From: Streptomyces halstedii
Lineage (GTDB): Bacteria; Actinomycetota; Actinomycetes; Streptomycetales; Streptomycetaceae
Reading direction: 5' to 3'
Assembly: GCA_000720535.1 (NCBI GenBank)
Contig: JOAZ01000001.1
Span: forward strand, 186,001-250,000
DNA: 64,000 nucleotides
The position numbers and the translations under genes are program-made. Of this stretch, positions 43,050-51,954 are shown in pieces; position 1 is the first letter of the stretch, and the number at the start of each line of letters is the position of its first letter. The notes beneath the pieces are model-generated. The model was given only the letters and a program-made list of their open reading frames with translations. It was not told the origin of the DNA and did no database searches.

Positions 43050-43924
43050 CACACCGGACCCGCCGGGACGCCGAGTCCGGGACCCCCTCCGAAGCGGCCG
43101 GGGCCGTCGAGGCCGTGAAGGAGACGAGCTTCATCACGGCCGTCATCAGGGCCATGGAGAACGACCGGCCCGACGCGTACCTGTCGGATCCCTACGCCGC
43201 CCTGTTGAGCACACCCCGGTCCAGACGGATGGCGGACGAGGCGCTGGCCGCCGGCGGCACCACGGGATCGGTGATCGTGCGGGCCCGTTTCGGTGACCTG
43301 GCGCTCGGCCGGGGGATCGCCGAGGGAATCACCCAGGTGGTCTGCCTCGCCGCGGGCAGCGACACCCGTGCCTGGCGGCTCGGACTCCCGCCCGCCACCC
43401 GCTTCTTCGAGATCGACCTGCCGGGCCAGCTGGAGGCCAAGGAGGCGCTGCTCGCCCCGGTCGAGGACCGGCTCGCCTGCCACCGTGTGTCCCTCGGCGC
43501 GGACCTCCGGAGCGACGCGTGGCCGGAGCACCTGCGAGCCGCGGGCCACGACCGGGCCGAACGCACCGTCTGGATCGTCGAGGGCCTGCTCCCGTACGTG
43601 CGGATCGAGCAGTTCACCCGGCTGATCGCGCACGTCAGGGAGAGGTCGGCACCCGGCTCGACGCTGCTGATCGACGCACCGCACACGGAGTTCTACGACG
43701 ACCCGGCCAACGAGAGGTTCCTGGCCTTCATGGAGTCCCGTGGATCCGCGTTCCGGCTCGGCCTGGACGACCTCGGAGGCTTCCTCGGCCGGCACGGCTG
43801 GCAGGCGGAGGCGTACACGCTGAGGCAGCTGTCCGCGGGCGCGTGCGCGGGGTTCCCGCCTCCGCCCGCGCGGCTCTGCCCGCCCCACGACCACCACTGG
43901 GTGGCCCGCGCGCGTCTCGCCTGA
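43046..43924 (+). CDS. SAM-dependent O-methyltransferase, leucine carboxyl methyltransferase family
   Basis: This 292-residue class I methyltransferase is of the LCMT/PPM1-like group. It has the SAM motif CLAAGSDTRAWRL, FFEIDLPGQLEAKEALL, and WIVEGLLPYV, which are diagnostic of that family. In secondary metabolism these usually methylate carboxyl or hydroxyl groups. The GTG start overlaps the monooxygenase stop (GTGA). It ends the PrnB-like operon and is followed by a strong hairpin shared with the convergent FMO gene. Confidence 0.87.
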   Translation: MTHRTRRDAESGTPSEAAGAVEAVKETSFITAVIRAMENDRPDAYLSDPYAALLSTPRSRRMADEALAAGGTTGSVIVRARFGDLALGRGIAEGITQVVCLAAGSDTRAWRLGLPPATRFFEIDLPGQLEAKEALLAPVEDRLACHRVSLGADLRSDAWPEHLRAAGHDRAERTVWIVEGLLPYVRIEQFTRLIAHVRERSAPGSTLLIDAPHTEFYDDPANERFLAFMESRGSAFRLGLDDLGGFLGRHGWQAEAYTLRQLSAGACAGFPPPPARLCPPHDHHWVARARLA

Positions 43925-43942
43925 GGGACGCCCGATCACGTG

Positions 43943-43972
43943 GGCCGGCCGCCGCGGGCGCGGCGGCCGGCC
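43943..43972. terminator. Bidirectional hairpin terminator
   Basis: Perfect 14-bp arms (43943-43956 and 43959-43972, beginning GGCCGGCCGCCGCG) are separated by only 2 nt, between convergent methyltransferase and FMO genes. Symmetry lets it work for both strands. Confidence 0.8.
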
Positions 43973-44005
43973 GTGGAGCCCGGGGGTGCCGGGCGCCGGG
44001 CGGGA

Positions 44006-45574
44006 TCAGTACGTCGGGTCCGCCTTCATCAGGCCCAGCGCGATCAGTCCGCGCGAGACCAGGCTGACCGCCATGGTCAGGACGGCCTGGGGCGGCTTGA
44101 ACGCCGTCGGCACGTTCATGATGGTCTTCCGGGCCGTCCGGGGGTCACTGTGCGGGCCGGACAGCCGGTACACGTGCGGCATCTGGGACCCGCACCACAG
44201 CTTGTAGGCCAGCCGCGGGTTCAGGAAGACGCCCGGACGCCACGGGGAGCACCCGATCACCCTCGAAAAGTCGATCATGAAGTGGTTGTAGTGCACCAGG
44301 GTCCGCAGGTCCGGGTTGCCGTGGAAGACCTCGTTCTCGTACGCCGCCTGGCGCTCGATGAGCCCCTGGAGCCGTACCCGGTCCGGCAGGCTCTTCTTGC
44401 CGCTGCACAGGAGGGCGAAGTACCGGCTCTGCATCTCGGAGCAGGCGGGCACCCCGCCGGCGGCCGGCCGCGCCCACCCGATGAAGACCACGCCGGTGCC
44501 GAGATCCGGGTGGATCATGTGCTTGTACAGGGTGCGTACGTCGGTGATGTCCGCGTCCTTGAGGATGCTGAAGTCCTCGACGTAGCCCGTGTTCAGCATG
44601 ACGGTGTCGATCTTCTCCCGCCGGCCGTCCTTGAACAGGACGTAGTCCTTGCCCAGGCGTTCGATCCCCGCGGCGTTGACCGTCAGTCTGCCGTCGACGA
44701 CCCGGTGGATGAAGGCCTCGTTCTTGGTCAGGAAGTGGTTGAAGAAGTACTTGTTCTTCGAGTTCCACTCGGCCACCGCCCTGGCGGCGCCCGTCTTGCC
44801 CCGGGTCTTGATCCGCTTCATCCCGAAGCGCATGACGGTGGTGGCGGCCGCCAGCGGAATCGAATGCAGCAGATGCGAGGTGTAGGCGTCGTTCGTGTGG
44901 GGGCCGCCTCCGGGGTACCGTTCGAGGACCGGCTGGTAGCGGCGCACCGACAGGGTGCAGGCCTCAGCCGTCTGCGCGATCTCGTTGACGACGTCCGCCG
45001 CCGTTTCCCCGATCCCCACGCAGAGGACGCGCTTGCCACGGAAGCGTGCGGCGTTGCGGTAGTGGGCCGAATGCACGATCTCGCCGGTGAAGTCCTCCTG
45101 ACCCGGGAGGTCGATGTAATTCGGCACCCGGTGCGTGCCGGTGGAAATGACCACCGAATCGAACTGATGGGCCGTCCGCGCCTTGGGGTCGTCGACCGGT
45201 GCGACCTCGACGGTGTATCCGCCGTCCTCGTTCCTCGAAATGCTCAGTACGTCGGTACGCGTGCGGACGGACGGGCCGAGACCGAATCTCTCGGCGAAGT
45301 CGAGCAGGTACTGCCGGTATTCGGCGGACGACCAGAACCGCCGCTCCTGCTTCTCCGGCGGCGGGAAACTGGAGAACGTCATCATGTAGTTGGATATGGT
45401 CAGCATCGTCGAGTCGTAGGCACCCGCCTCGTCGGGCGCGACCTCCGCGCGGAAGACCCCGCCGATCTCGGAGCCGTGCTCGAAGCAGGTCACCGTGTGG
45501 TCTTCGTCCAGCAGCTCTTTCACCGCGACCAGACCCGATGGGCCTGCACCGATGACACAGATGTTCTTTCGCAT
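44006..45574 (-). CDS. Flavin-containing monooxygenase (class B, FMO-type)
   Basis: This 522-residue two-dinucleotide-domain flavoprotein has the FAD fingerprint GAGPSG, the FMO identifying motif FTGEIVHSAHY and the NADPH fingerprint VGIGETAADV. Class B enzymes form a stable C4a-hydroperoxyflavin and oxidise N or S atoms or carry out Baeyer-Villiger reactions. A hydroxamate, N-oxide or S-oxidised group on the product could result. It lies downstream of the P450 gene on the minus strand with a 175-nt spacer rich in GGGGTG repeats. The C-terminal 60 residues are more hydrophobic than usual. Confidence 0.87.
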   Translation of the reverse strand: MRKNICVIGAGPSGLVAVKELLDEDHTVTCFEHGSEIGGVFRAEVAPDEAGAYDSTMLTISNYMMTFSSFPPPEKQERRFWSSAEYRQYLLDFAERFGLGPSVRTRTDVLSISRNEDGGYTVEVAPVDDPKARTAHQFDSVVISTGTHRVPNYIDLPGQEDFTGEIVHSAHYRNAARFRGKRVLCVGIGETAADVVNEIAQTAEACTLSVRRYQPVLERYPGGGPHTNDAYTSHLLHSIPLAAATTVMRFGMKRIKTRGKTGAARAVAEWNSKNKYFFNHFLTKNEAFIHRVVDGRLTVNAAGIERLGKDYVLFKDGRREKIDTVMLNTGYVEDFSILKDADITDVRTLYKHMIHPDLGTGVVFIGWARPAAGGVPACSEMQSRYFALLCSGKKSLPDRVRLQGLIERQAAYENEVFHGNPDLRTLVHYNHFMIDFSRVIGCSPWRPGVFLNPRLAYKLWCGSQMPHVYRLSGPHSDPRTARKTIMNVPTAFKPPQAVLTMAVSLVSRGLIALGLMKADPTY

Positions 45575-45749
45575 CGTTACCTCTCGACTTCTGGAAGTGC
45601 CTTTTCGGACCTGGAGGGTGCCGGCCGCACACGGACGCCGGGTTCGCCCGGCCGGTGAGGGAGGTGCCGCGGAGGGGTGGTGAGGACGGGACGAACGGGG
45701 TGGGTGACCGGGGCGGGGTGCCGGGGTGGTCGGCTGTCCGCCGACCGCC

Positions 45750-46961
45750 TCAGCGGCCTTCGAAGTGGACCGGCAGGCTGTCGTAACCGGTCAGGAAGTT
45801 CGAGTAGATGGGGCGCGGCGTCCCCCGCAGCTCCATCCGCGCGACGTCGGACACCAGGGCGTGCAGCAGGGCTTTGAGTTCCGCCCGGCCCAGGTGCGCG
45901 CCCAGGCAGTAGTGCGGACCGTGGCCGAACGAGAGGTGCCTGTTCGGGGAGCGGGACAGGGTGAACCGGCGCGGTTCGTCGAACACCGTCTCGTCGTTGT
46001 TCGCCGAGATGTTCCACAGGGTGACGATGTCGCCCGCGCGCACCGTGTGCCCGTGCAGCTCAAGGTCCTGAACGGCGGTGCGGGCCAGGTGGATCCCCGG
46101 TGTCGACCAGCGAATGATCTCCTCCGCCGCCGATTCGAGGGAGACCTCGCCCGTCCGCAGGGCGTGCCACTGGTCAGGGTTGTCGATCAGGGCGAGCACC
46201 GCGCAGATCGCCGAGACCCGGGAGGTCTCGTCGCCGCCGATGATCAGGCTGTAGCAGTTGACGGCGATCTCCTCGACCGTGAGCGGACGGTCGTCGAGCC
46301 GCGCGGTCGCGAGCATGCTGATGACGTCGTCGCCCGGCCGCTCCCGCCGTTCCTGGGCCAACTCCATGAAATAGAGCACGATTTCGTTGCGGGCGCCGAT
46401 CGCGTCGAGTTCCGTGCTGTCCGCGTGGCCCGACGACAGTGCCATCTTGTTCCACTGCAACAGGTCCGCGCGGTCCCCGTGCGGAATGGACAGCAGATCG
46501 CAGATCGTGTTCATCGGAATCTGCTCGGCGACCTCGGCGGCGAAGTCGAAGGTGTCCTTCCCGGTCATCGTCGATATCAGGCCGGCTGTGCGGTGCCGCA
46601 CCTTTTCGACGACCTCGCGGAGGACCCGTGGCGTGAACGCGCTGAAGAGGAGATTGCGCAACTGCCGGTGGCGCGGGCCGTCGGTGACCGCCAGCATGCT
46701 CCCGCCCGCGGAGTCGTCACCGCGCAGCACGACGTCCAGGACATTTCCCCTGGTGGAGCTCAGGGCCGCGTCATGGTAAAGGGACTGGATGTCGGCATAG
46801 CGGGAGACCACCCAGAATCCGGGATTCCGGGCGGTGGGCTCGTGCCAGTACACCGGACGCTCGGCGCGCACCGCACGCCAGAACTCGTGGACGTCGTTCT
46901 CAATGAATGTGGCCGGATCGGTGAGATCCAGGGAACAAAGGCTGAGAGCGGACTGAGTCAT
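45750..46961 (-). CDS. Cytochrome P450, candidate tryptophanyl beta-hydroxylase
   Basis: This 403-residue P450 has the heme motif SFGHGPHYCLGAHLGR, the ExxR helix EEIIRWSTP and the I-helix IIGGDETS. In the I-helix, Gly-Gly-Asp-Glu-Thr replaces the usual Ala-Gly, a pattern also seen in P450s that hydroxylate carrier-bound amino acids. Together with the stand-alone A-T protein and MbtH it is the natural candidate for beta-hydroxylation of tethered (chloro)tryptophan, as in echinomycin and thiocoraline pathways. ATG 46961 has only a short AGGAA before it. Upstream in-frame sequence is Pro/Arg-rich low-complexity and unlikely to be coding. Confidence 0.88.
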   Translation of the reverse strand: MTQSALSLCSLDLTDPATFIENDVHEFWRAVRAERPVYWHEPTARNPGFWVVSRYADIQSLYHDAALSSTRGNVLDVVLRGDDSAGGSMLAVTDGPRHRQLRNLLFSAFTPRVLREVVEKVRHRTAGLISTMTGKDTFDFAAEVAEQIPMNTICDLLSIPHGDRADLLQWNKMALSSGHADSTELDAIGARNEIVLYFMELAQERRERPGDDVISMLATARLDDRPLTVEEIAVNCYSLIIGGDETSRVSAICAVLALIDNPDQWHALRTGEVSLESAAEEIIRWSTPGIHLARTAVQDLELHGHTVRAGDIVTLWNISANNDETVFDEPRRFTLSRSPNRHLSFGHGPHYCLGAHLGRAELKALLHALVSDVARMELRGTPRPIYSNFLTGYDSLPVHFEGR

Positions 46962-47570
46962 TTCCTGATCGTGACAGGCCGGCCCTGCCCGGCGGCCGAA
47001 CTCTTGCCAGTTCCTTTCCCCCGCCTTCGGGCGGTCCGCGTCCACCGGGCGGGGCACCCCGTCCAGGGCTGTGTGCCCGGCCGGGCGGCCGGGGACGCGG
47101 GAGCGCGACAGCGGAGGGGGCGGGGGCGTGCCCGGGGGCCGGACGCCCGCACGCCGTACGGGCGGCCCGGTACCGGGCGGCGGCGGGGCGGGCGCGTGGG
47201 CGCCGGACGGGGCACGCCCACGGCGGGGCCGGGCGAGCCCGACAGGGACCGTACGAAGTCTGTCAATATGAGAAACGCATGGGCACAAATGCGGAGTGAA
47301 TCTGTCTCGATATGACCACTGACTGGTAATGTCGATAGCGCTTCCATGGGGTCGGGGCGGGGATGGAAGACGGACGGGTCGTCGTTATTCGCGACAAAGT
47401 CGAGCGGCGACCGACCGGGAATTGCGGATCCGGTGGGCTGCGATCTGGATTCCCCTGGCGTCGTGCGGCCGGTACGGCGCCGCTATTCACCGCCGGCGAA
47501 GACACGGAACGACTGCTGTTCATTACCGGGATGTTTCAGAGCATTTCAGCTCGATGAGGGGACGGTGCGC
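46962..47570. promoter_or_regulatory. Divergent P450/mbtH control region with AT-rich island
   Basis: No convincing gene lies in these 609 nt. From 46990 to 47240 the DNA is extremely GC-rich. From about 47250 to 47350 it is strikingly AT-richer than anything nearby (GTCTGTCAATATGAGAAACG and following), which marks the likely promoters for P450 and MbtH. GACAG (47241-47245) and CTGTC (47260-47264) form a short inverted repeat. TCTGTCAA at 47259 is shared with the divergent region at 38712. Confidence 0.5.
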
Positions 47571-47798
47571 ATGCCCAATCCATTCGAGGACGACAGCCGA
47601 GACTACCTGGCACTGCGGAACGACGAGGAGCAGTACTCGCTCTGGCCGCACGACGTCGCCGTGCCGGACGGGTGGCGGGTCGTGCACGGCCCGGCGTCCC
47701 GCGAGAAGGTCGTCGACTACGTCGACCGGACCTGGACGGACATGCGTCCCAAGAGCCTCCGGGACGCCATGGCCGCGAACGAGGGCGCGCCGGCGTGA
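47571..47798 (+). CDS. MbtH-family protein
   Basis: This 75-residue MbtH-like chaperone of NRPS adenylation domains begins PNPFEDD. It carries the three conserved tryptophans in SLWPH, PDGWRVV and RTWTDMRP, plus the Ser-Leu that ends the core. It binds the A8 region of adenylation domains and makes them soluble or active, most likely the stand-alone A-T protein or the cysteine modules here. ATG 47571 follows GAGGGGACGG. It is separated from the NRPS genes by the regulator and the dioxygenase. Confidence 0.95.
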   Translation: MPNPFEDDSRDYLALRNDEEQYSLWPHDVAVPDGWRVVHGPASREKVVDYVDRTWTDMRPKSLRDAMAANEGAPA

Positions 47799-48189
47799 CC
47801 GCCGGTGGGTGAGGGACCGGCCGGGCGCTCGACCTGACGACGGGTCGGGCGCCCGCGGACGAGGGCCGCGTGCGGCGGTGCCGTGCGGTCACCTCGGCCG
47901 CGACGGGCCCGCCACCGCCGAACGCCCCGGCGGCTCCACGCGGTGCCGCGACCCGCGCGGAGACATCGCGCCGAGACACCGCACAGGGCCGGACGGCGGC
48001 GGCTGACCGGACAGGAGGGACGACGGCGGTACGGGAGCGCGTGGACACGGTTCCCACGGGCCGCCATGACAGACGGAACCCGCCCGGGGCATGCACTGAG
48101 CCGGTGTCATGCCGCAGGCCGGCTGAAGAACGGTGCGGTTGAGAATCCTACTTCTCGATGTCAACGGACAAGGTTCTTGGGGGATAGCT
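47799..48189 (+). other. Intergenic stretch between mbtH and the regulator
   Basis: I see no gene in these 391 nt. The sequence is GC-rich until about 48130, then drops in GC just before the regulator start. Open frames here have no recognisable motif or ribosome site. A promoter for the regulator probably lies near 48100-48180. Confidence 0.4.
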
Positions 48190-48690
48190 GTGAAGGCAGA
48201 TGTGAAGAATCGGGTCAAATTCGTTCGCTGGCCTGCGGAAAGAGATATGCGTGAGCAATGTAAGGTCCAGGGTGATCTCTGTCTTCTGGTGGTCGAGCAC
48301 GGCGCGTCTCCGCCGGAGCAGCTGAGCCTGTACGAGGACTGGGTGCGTCCTCCGATCGTTCAGGAAGATCTCCAGGCCCGACTGCGTCAGCTCGCCCACC
48401 GTGCCGTCCTCAAGTCCAAGCCCCTGCTGGACCCGACGGGAATCCTCTACTTCAAGGATTCCTCCGTCACGCTCTCCCTGACGCAGTGCGAGATGCTGGC
48501 ACCGCTGGTGGCCCGGTACGGCCAGGTGATCTACCGGACCGAGTTGCGCGAAATCCTCGAACGCTCCGGCTCCAGCTCGTCCAGCAACGCCCTGGACCTG
48601 CACGTCATGCGGTTACGCCGACGTCTGCAACTCGTCCGGCTCGCGGTGCGGAACGTCTGGGGGCGCGGCTTCGTCCTTGAGCCCATCTGA
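48190..48690 (+). CDS. Winged-helix transcriptional regulator (OmpR/PhoB-type DNA-binding domain)
   Basis: The C-terminal 90 residues of this 166-residue protein form a Trans_reg_C winged helix (SVTLSLTQCEMLAPLVARYGQV, ALDLHVMRLRRRLQ, VWGRGFVLEP). The N-terminal 70 residues (RWPAERDMREQCKVQG, CLLVVEHGASPP) look like a reduced receiver or accessory domain without the phospho-Asp of response regulators. Small proteins of this kind recur in actinomycete NRPS clusters and are probably pathway regulators. GTG 48190 has GGGGGA at ideal spacing; GTG 48133 would add 19 residues. Confidence 0.78.
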   Translation: MKADVKNRVKFVRWPAERDMREQCKVQGDLCLLVVEHGASPPEQLSLYEDWVRPPIVQEDLQARLRQLAHRAVLKSKPLLDPTGILYFKDSSVTLSLTQCEMLAPLVARYGQVIYRTELREILERSGSSSSSNALDLHVMRLRRRLQLVRLAVRNVWGRGFVLEPI

Positions 48691-48851
48691 TCCCGTCCGG
48701 GCCCACCTGGATCCGTCCGGTCCCGTCCGAGCGGTCCGGGCCGGTCCGGGCAGGCCGCCTTCGCGACGGGCCGGGGCCGGGGATCAGCGGTCCACCGCCC
48801 GGCACGGCACCACCGGCCCCGCACGGCGGTGGAGCCGGCCGGCGGCGGCGT

Positions 48852-49571
48852 TCACGACGTCGCGACGCTGAGACCGACGTGCGCCTGACCGCGCAGCTCG
48901 CGCAGCTCCGCGAACGGAAGCGTGCAGCGGCTCAGCAGGTAGTCGGCACCCGTGCTGCCGCCGGTCCCGGCATGACTGCCCATCACCTTCGTGACCAGGC
49001 TGACGTGGCTCACCTGCCAGCGCCAGTAGCCGTTGCCGACGTCGAGCAGCGCCTCGATGATCCGGTAGTACACGTGCGCGTCGACGCCGCGCCGGGCCAG
49101 GTCGGACACGCTGTGGCCCGACCTGGCCACCCACGCGCTGAACGACTCGTACAGAGGGCCCTCGTGCTCGGCGTTGCCGATGAGGTGGGCCAGCCGGTGG
49201 AACTGCCCCGACTGCGCGCCGCTCGCCGTTCCGAGCAACTGGCGGAACAGGGCGAAGTCGCGCAGGGGCAGCCTGTCGAGTGCGGTCAACTGCGTGTGCA
49301 GAACGCCGACGAGCGCGGCGGTGCGTTGCAGGAGATCGACGATCCATTCCGCGTTGGACGTGTCGTCGGTCGTCGTGAACGCGTCCACGACGGCTTCCAG
49401 GTCAGCGATTATCTGCCGGAGCCAGAGTTCACTCGCCTGGTGCGCGATGATGAAGAACTGCTCCGACAGCACGGTGGACTTCAGAGCGTCGGAGCCGGCG
49501 GCGCGGGGCTTCTGGAGGGACAGCAAAGTATCCAGCTCAAGGTAGTTCTGGTACTTCAGTTCATGGGCCAC
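48852..49571 (-). CDS. Tryptophan 2,3-dioxygenase
   Basis: This 239-residue heme dioxygenase opens the indole ring of tryptophan (or beta-hydroxy or chloro tryptophan) to N-formylkynurenine. It shows YQNYLELDTLLSLQ at the N-terminus, the distal-pocket H44 in HQASELWLRQ, the proximal His region WRWQVSHVSLV, and the GTGGSTG substrate-ammonium loop. It is shorter than typical bacterial TDOs (about 260-290). GTG 49571 is chosen because AGAGGGA precedes it. It is divergent from the A-T gene. A kynurenine formamidase is not seen in the window. Confidence 0.92.
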   Translation of the reverse strand: MAHELKYQNYLELDTLLSLQKPRAAGSDALKSTVLSEQFFIIAHQASELWLRQIIADLEAVVDAFTTTDDTSNAEWIVDLLQRTAALVGVLHTQLTALDRLPLRDFALFRQLLGTASGAQSGQFHRLAHLIGNAEHEGPLYESFSAWVARSGHSVSDLARRGVDAHVYYRIIEALLDVGNGYWRWQVSHVSLVTKVMGSHAGTGGSTGADYLLSRCTLPFAELRELRGQAHVGLSVATS

Positions 49572-49999
49572 TTTGATTCCCTCTCTCCGTGACGAACTCG
49601 TACGTACGGCACGCCCCTTGCGCCCCTGTGGGCAGCACGGAGGGCGCTGCGTGGAACCCCCGCGCGGGAGACGATGGCCATACCGGCGACGTCGCCCCCG
49701 ATCGTTCGTGGCCTGGGGCATCCGTACGACGGCCGCGCTGAACCGGGCACCGCCACATCATGGGGCGCCCGGCGGACCCGTGAGCACCCGGAGAAAGAGT
49801 TCTTTCACGGCCCGTCCGGCCGGCCGGGCTCCATGCGATCGTCGGTGACTGTTACCCGGCGCGACGGAATTCCCGGCGCCCGTGCCGGCGAACGGTGACA
49901 CCGGTGTACGGAACTCGGGAGGAATTCGGCGGCAGCCGTTCCCGCGCACCGTAACGCGTCCTATTCGTGCCGGAACTCTGTGTCGGAGGCGGAGCGGAG
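49572..49999. promoter_or_regulatory. Divergent TDO/NRPS control region
   Basis: There is no gene in these 428 nt. GAAAGA-GT-TCTTTC (49793-49806) is a perfect palindrome embedded in an AT-richer patch and is a candidate operator. The ribosome site for the NRPS gene, GGAGGCGGAGCGGAG, lies just before 50000. Confidence 0.45.
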
Positions 50000-51796
50000 T
50001 TGAACACTGTTTCGGAGCTATTCGAGTCCGTGGTTACCGAGTCCGGTGACGCTCCGGCGGTCGTCTTCGGTGAGAGCGTCCTCGACTACGCGGAGTTGAA
50101 CGTCCGTGCCAACCGGCTCGCCCGGCGGCTGATCGCGGCGGGCGTGGGGCCGGACGCGCTGGTCGCGGTCGCCGTGCCGCGCTCGGCCCGGCTGGTCGTC
50201 GCGGTGCTCGCCGTGCTCAAGGCGGGCGGCGCCTACCTGCCGCTGGACCCGGACTATCCGGCCGAACGCCTGACGCACATGGTCGTGGACGCGCGGCCGG
50301 TCCTGCTGCTGCGGACGGACGGCGTCACCTCACTCCACCTGGACGTGCCGGAGCTGGTGCTCGACGACCCGTCCTTCGAGGCCCTGTGCGAGCGGGAGCG
50401 CGGCGACGACATCGCGGCGGGCGAGCGCACGGCACCGCTGGTCCCCGCCCATCTGATGTACGTCATCTACACCTCCGGTTCGACCGGGGTCCCCAAGGGG
50501 GTCGCGGTCAGCCACACCGGTGTGACCGATCTGGTCTCCACCCAGGTGAGGCTCTACGGGGTGGGCCGCGGCGACCGGATCCTGCAATGGGCGTCGTTCA
50601 GCTTCGACGCCTGGTTCTGGGACTTCGCCCTGGCGCTGCTGAACGGCGCGACGCTCGTGATGGCCGAGCAGCACGCCCTGATGCCGGGGGAGTCCCTGCG
50701 CGAGACCATGCTCACGTACTCCATCGACCACGCGGTCCTGCCGCCGGTGGCCCTGGGCATCACCGACAGCGAGGGGCTGCTGGTCGGCGGCACCATCACC
50801 TCCACCGGTGACGTCTGCACCCGGGCGCTGGCCGAGGAGTGGTCCAAGGGCCGGCGCCTCTACAACGCCTACGGCCCGACGGAGGTGACCGTCGGCGCGT
50901 CGATCGGCGGACCCGTCAAGGGCGTGCAGGACGAGGTGACCGTCGGGACGCCGTGGGACGGCGGCGTGGTCCACGTCCTGGACGAGCGGCTGCGGGAGTG
51001 CCCCGACGGCCAGGAGGGTGAGCTGTTCCTGGCGGGGAGCGGGGTGGTCCGCGGCTATCTGAACCGCCCGGGTCTGACCGCGTCCCGGTTCGTCGCCGAC
51101 CCGTACGGCCCGCCCGGAAGCAGGATGTACCGGTCGGGCGACCGGGGCAGGCACGAGGCGGACGGCGAGCTGTACTTCACCGGGCGGATCGACAACCAGG
51201 TGAAGATGCGGGGCTTCCGCGTCGAACTCGGCGAGATCGAGACGCGCCTGGAGAGCCACCCGGCGGTGGAGATCGTCGTCGCGGTGGTCGGCGGCCAGGA
51301 CGCCGCCACCGAGCACATCGTCGCCTACGTCAGGACGTCGGACCGACACGAGGTCACCGAGGGGCAGTTGCGGGCCCACGCGCGCGACGCGCTGCCCGAG
51401 CACATGGTGCCCACCCACGTCGTCGTGCTCGACCGGTTCCCGACGCTGCCGAACGGAAAGATCGACCGCAAGGAGCTCGCCGAGCGGGCCGTACGCGCCC
51501 CGGCCGGCGGACACGGCACACCGCCGGACCCCGCGCCGGCAGCGGGTGAGGGCGGGGCGGGCGAGGCCGCGTCGTACGAAGAGGGCCTGTGCCGCATGGT
51601 GGGGGAGATCCTCCAGGTCCCCGAAGTGACCCCGAAGGACAACTTCTTCGACCTGGGCGGCCACTCGATGCTCGCCGCGAAGCTGGCCGGCCGGATGCGC
51701 AAGGAACTCGGTGTGACGGTGCCGATGCGCTCGATGTTCGAGGCCCAGAGCCTGGCCGAGCTGGCTCAGGTCATGGAGCGGGTCAAGCGGGGCTGA
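50000..51796 (+). CDS. Stand-alone NRPS adenylation-thiolation didomain
   Basis: This 598-residue A-T protein has A3 YTSGSTGVPKG, A5 NAYGPTE, A7 YRSGDRGR, A8 GFRVELGEIE, A10 LPNGKIDRKEL and carrier Ser in FFDLGGHSMLA. By eye the pocket reads Asp-Ala-Trp at 235/236/239 and Ala-Val-Gly at 322/330/331, so an alpha-amino acid (Asp235), probably aromatic, is activated. No condensation domain is present, matching didomains that hold tryptophan for P450 beta-hydroxylation (TioK type). The TTG start at 50000 sits directly after GGAGGCGGAGCGGAG; GTG 49967 has no ribosome site. Confidence 0.88.
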   Translation: MNTVSELFESVVTESGDAPAVVFGESVLDYAELNVRANRLARRLIAAGVGPDALVAVAVPRSARLVVAVLAVLKAGGAYLPLDPDYPAERLTHMVVDARPVLLLRTDGVTSLHLDVPELVLDDPSFEALCERERGDDIAAGERTAPLVPAHLMYVIYTSGSTGVPKGVAVSHTGVTDLVSTQVRLYGVGRGDRILQWASFSFDAWFWDFALALLNGATLVMAEQHALMPGESLRETMLTYSIDHAVLPPVALGITDSEGLLVGGTITSTGDVCTRALAEEWSKGRRLYNAYGPTEVTVGASIGGPVKGVQDEVTVGTPWDGGVVHVLDERLRECPDGQEGELFLAGSGVVRGYLNRPGLTASRFVADPYGPPGSRMYRSGDRGRHEADGELYFTGRIDNQVKMRGFRVELGEIETRLESHPAVEIVVAVVGGQDAATEHIVAYVRTSDRHEVTEGQLRAHARDALPEHMVPTHVVVLDRFPTLPNGKIDRKELAERAVRAPAGGHGTPPDPAPAAGEGGAGEAASYEEGLCRMVGEILQVPEVTPKDNFFDLGGHSMLAAKLAGRMRKELGVTVPMRSMFEAQSLAELAQVMERVKRG

Positions 51797-51954
51797 CCGC
51801 GCCGTCCCTCTGCTGACCGCTGGTGCGGTGCGGCGCGCGGGCCCCGTGGCCCGCGGGCGGCGCCGTCGTTCGTCCCCTCGTTCCCGGTGATCACCCCAGA
51901 TCGCCGGGGACGGCATCCGGCCGCGGAGTCGAAATCGTGCAAGGGAGCTAGGAA

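Noticed and set aside
46970-47347. N-terminal extension of the P450 or a separate Pro/Arg-rich peptide
   Set aside because: Low-complexity sequence without P450 homology; the natural start is ATG 46961.
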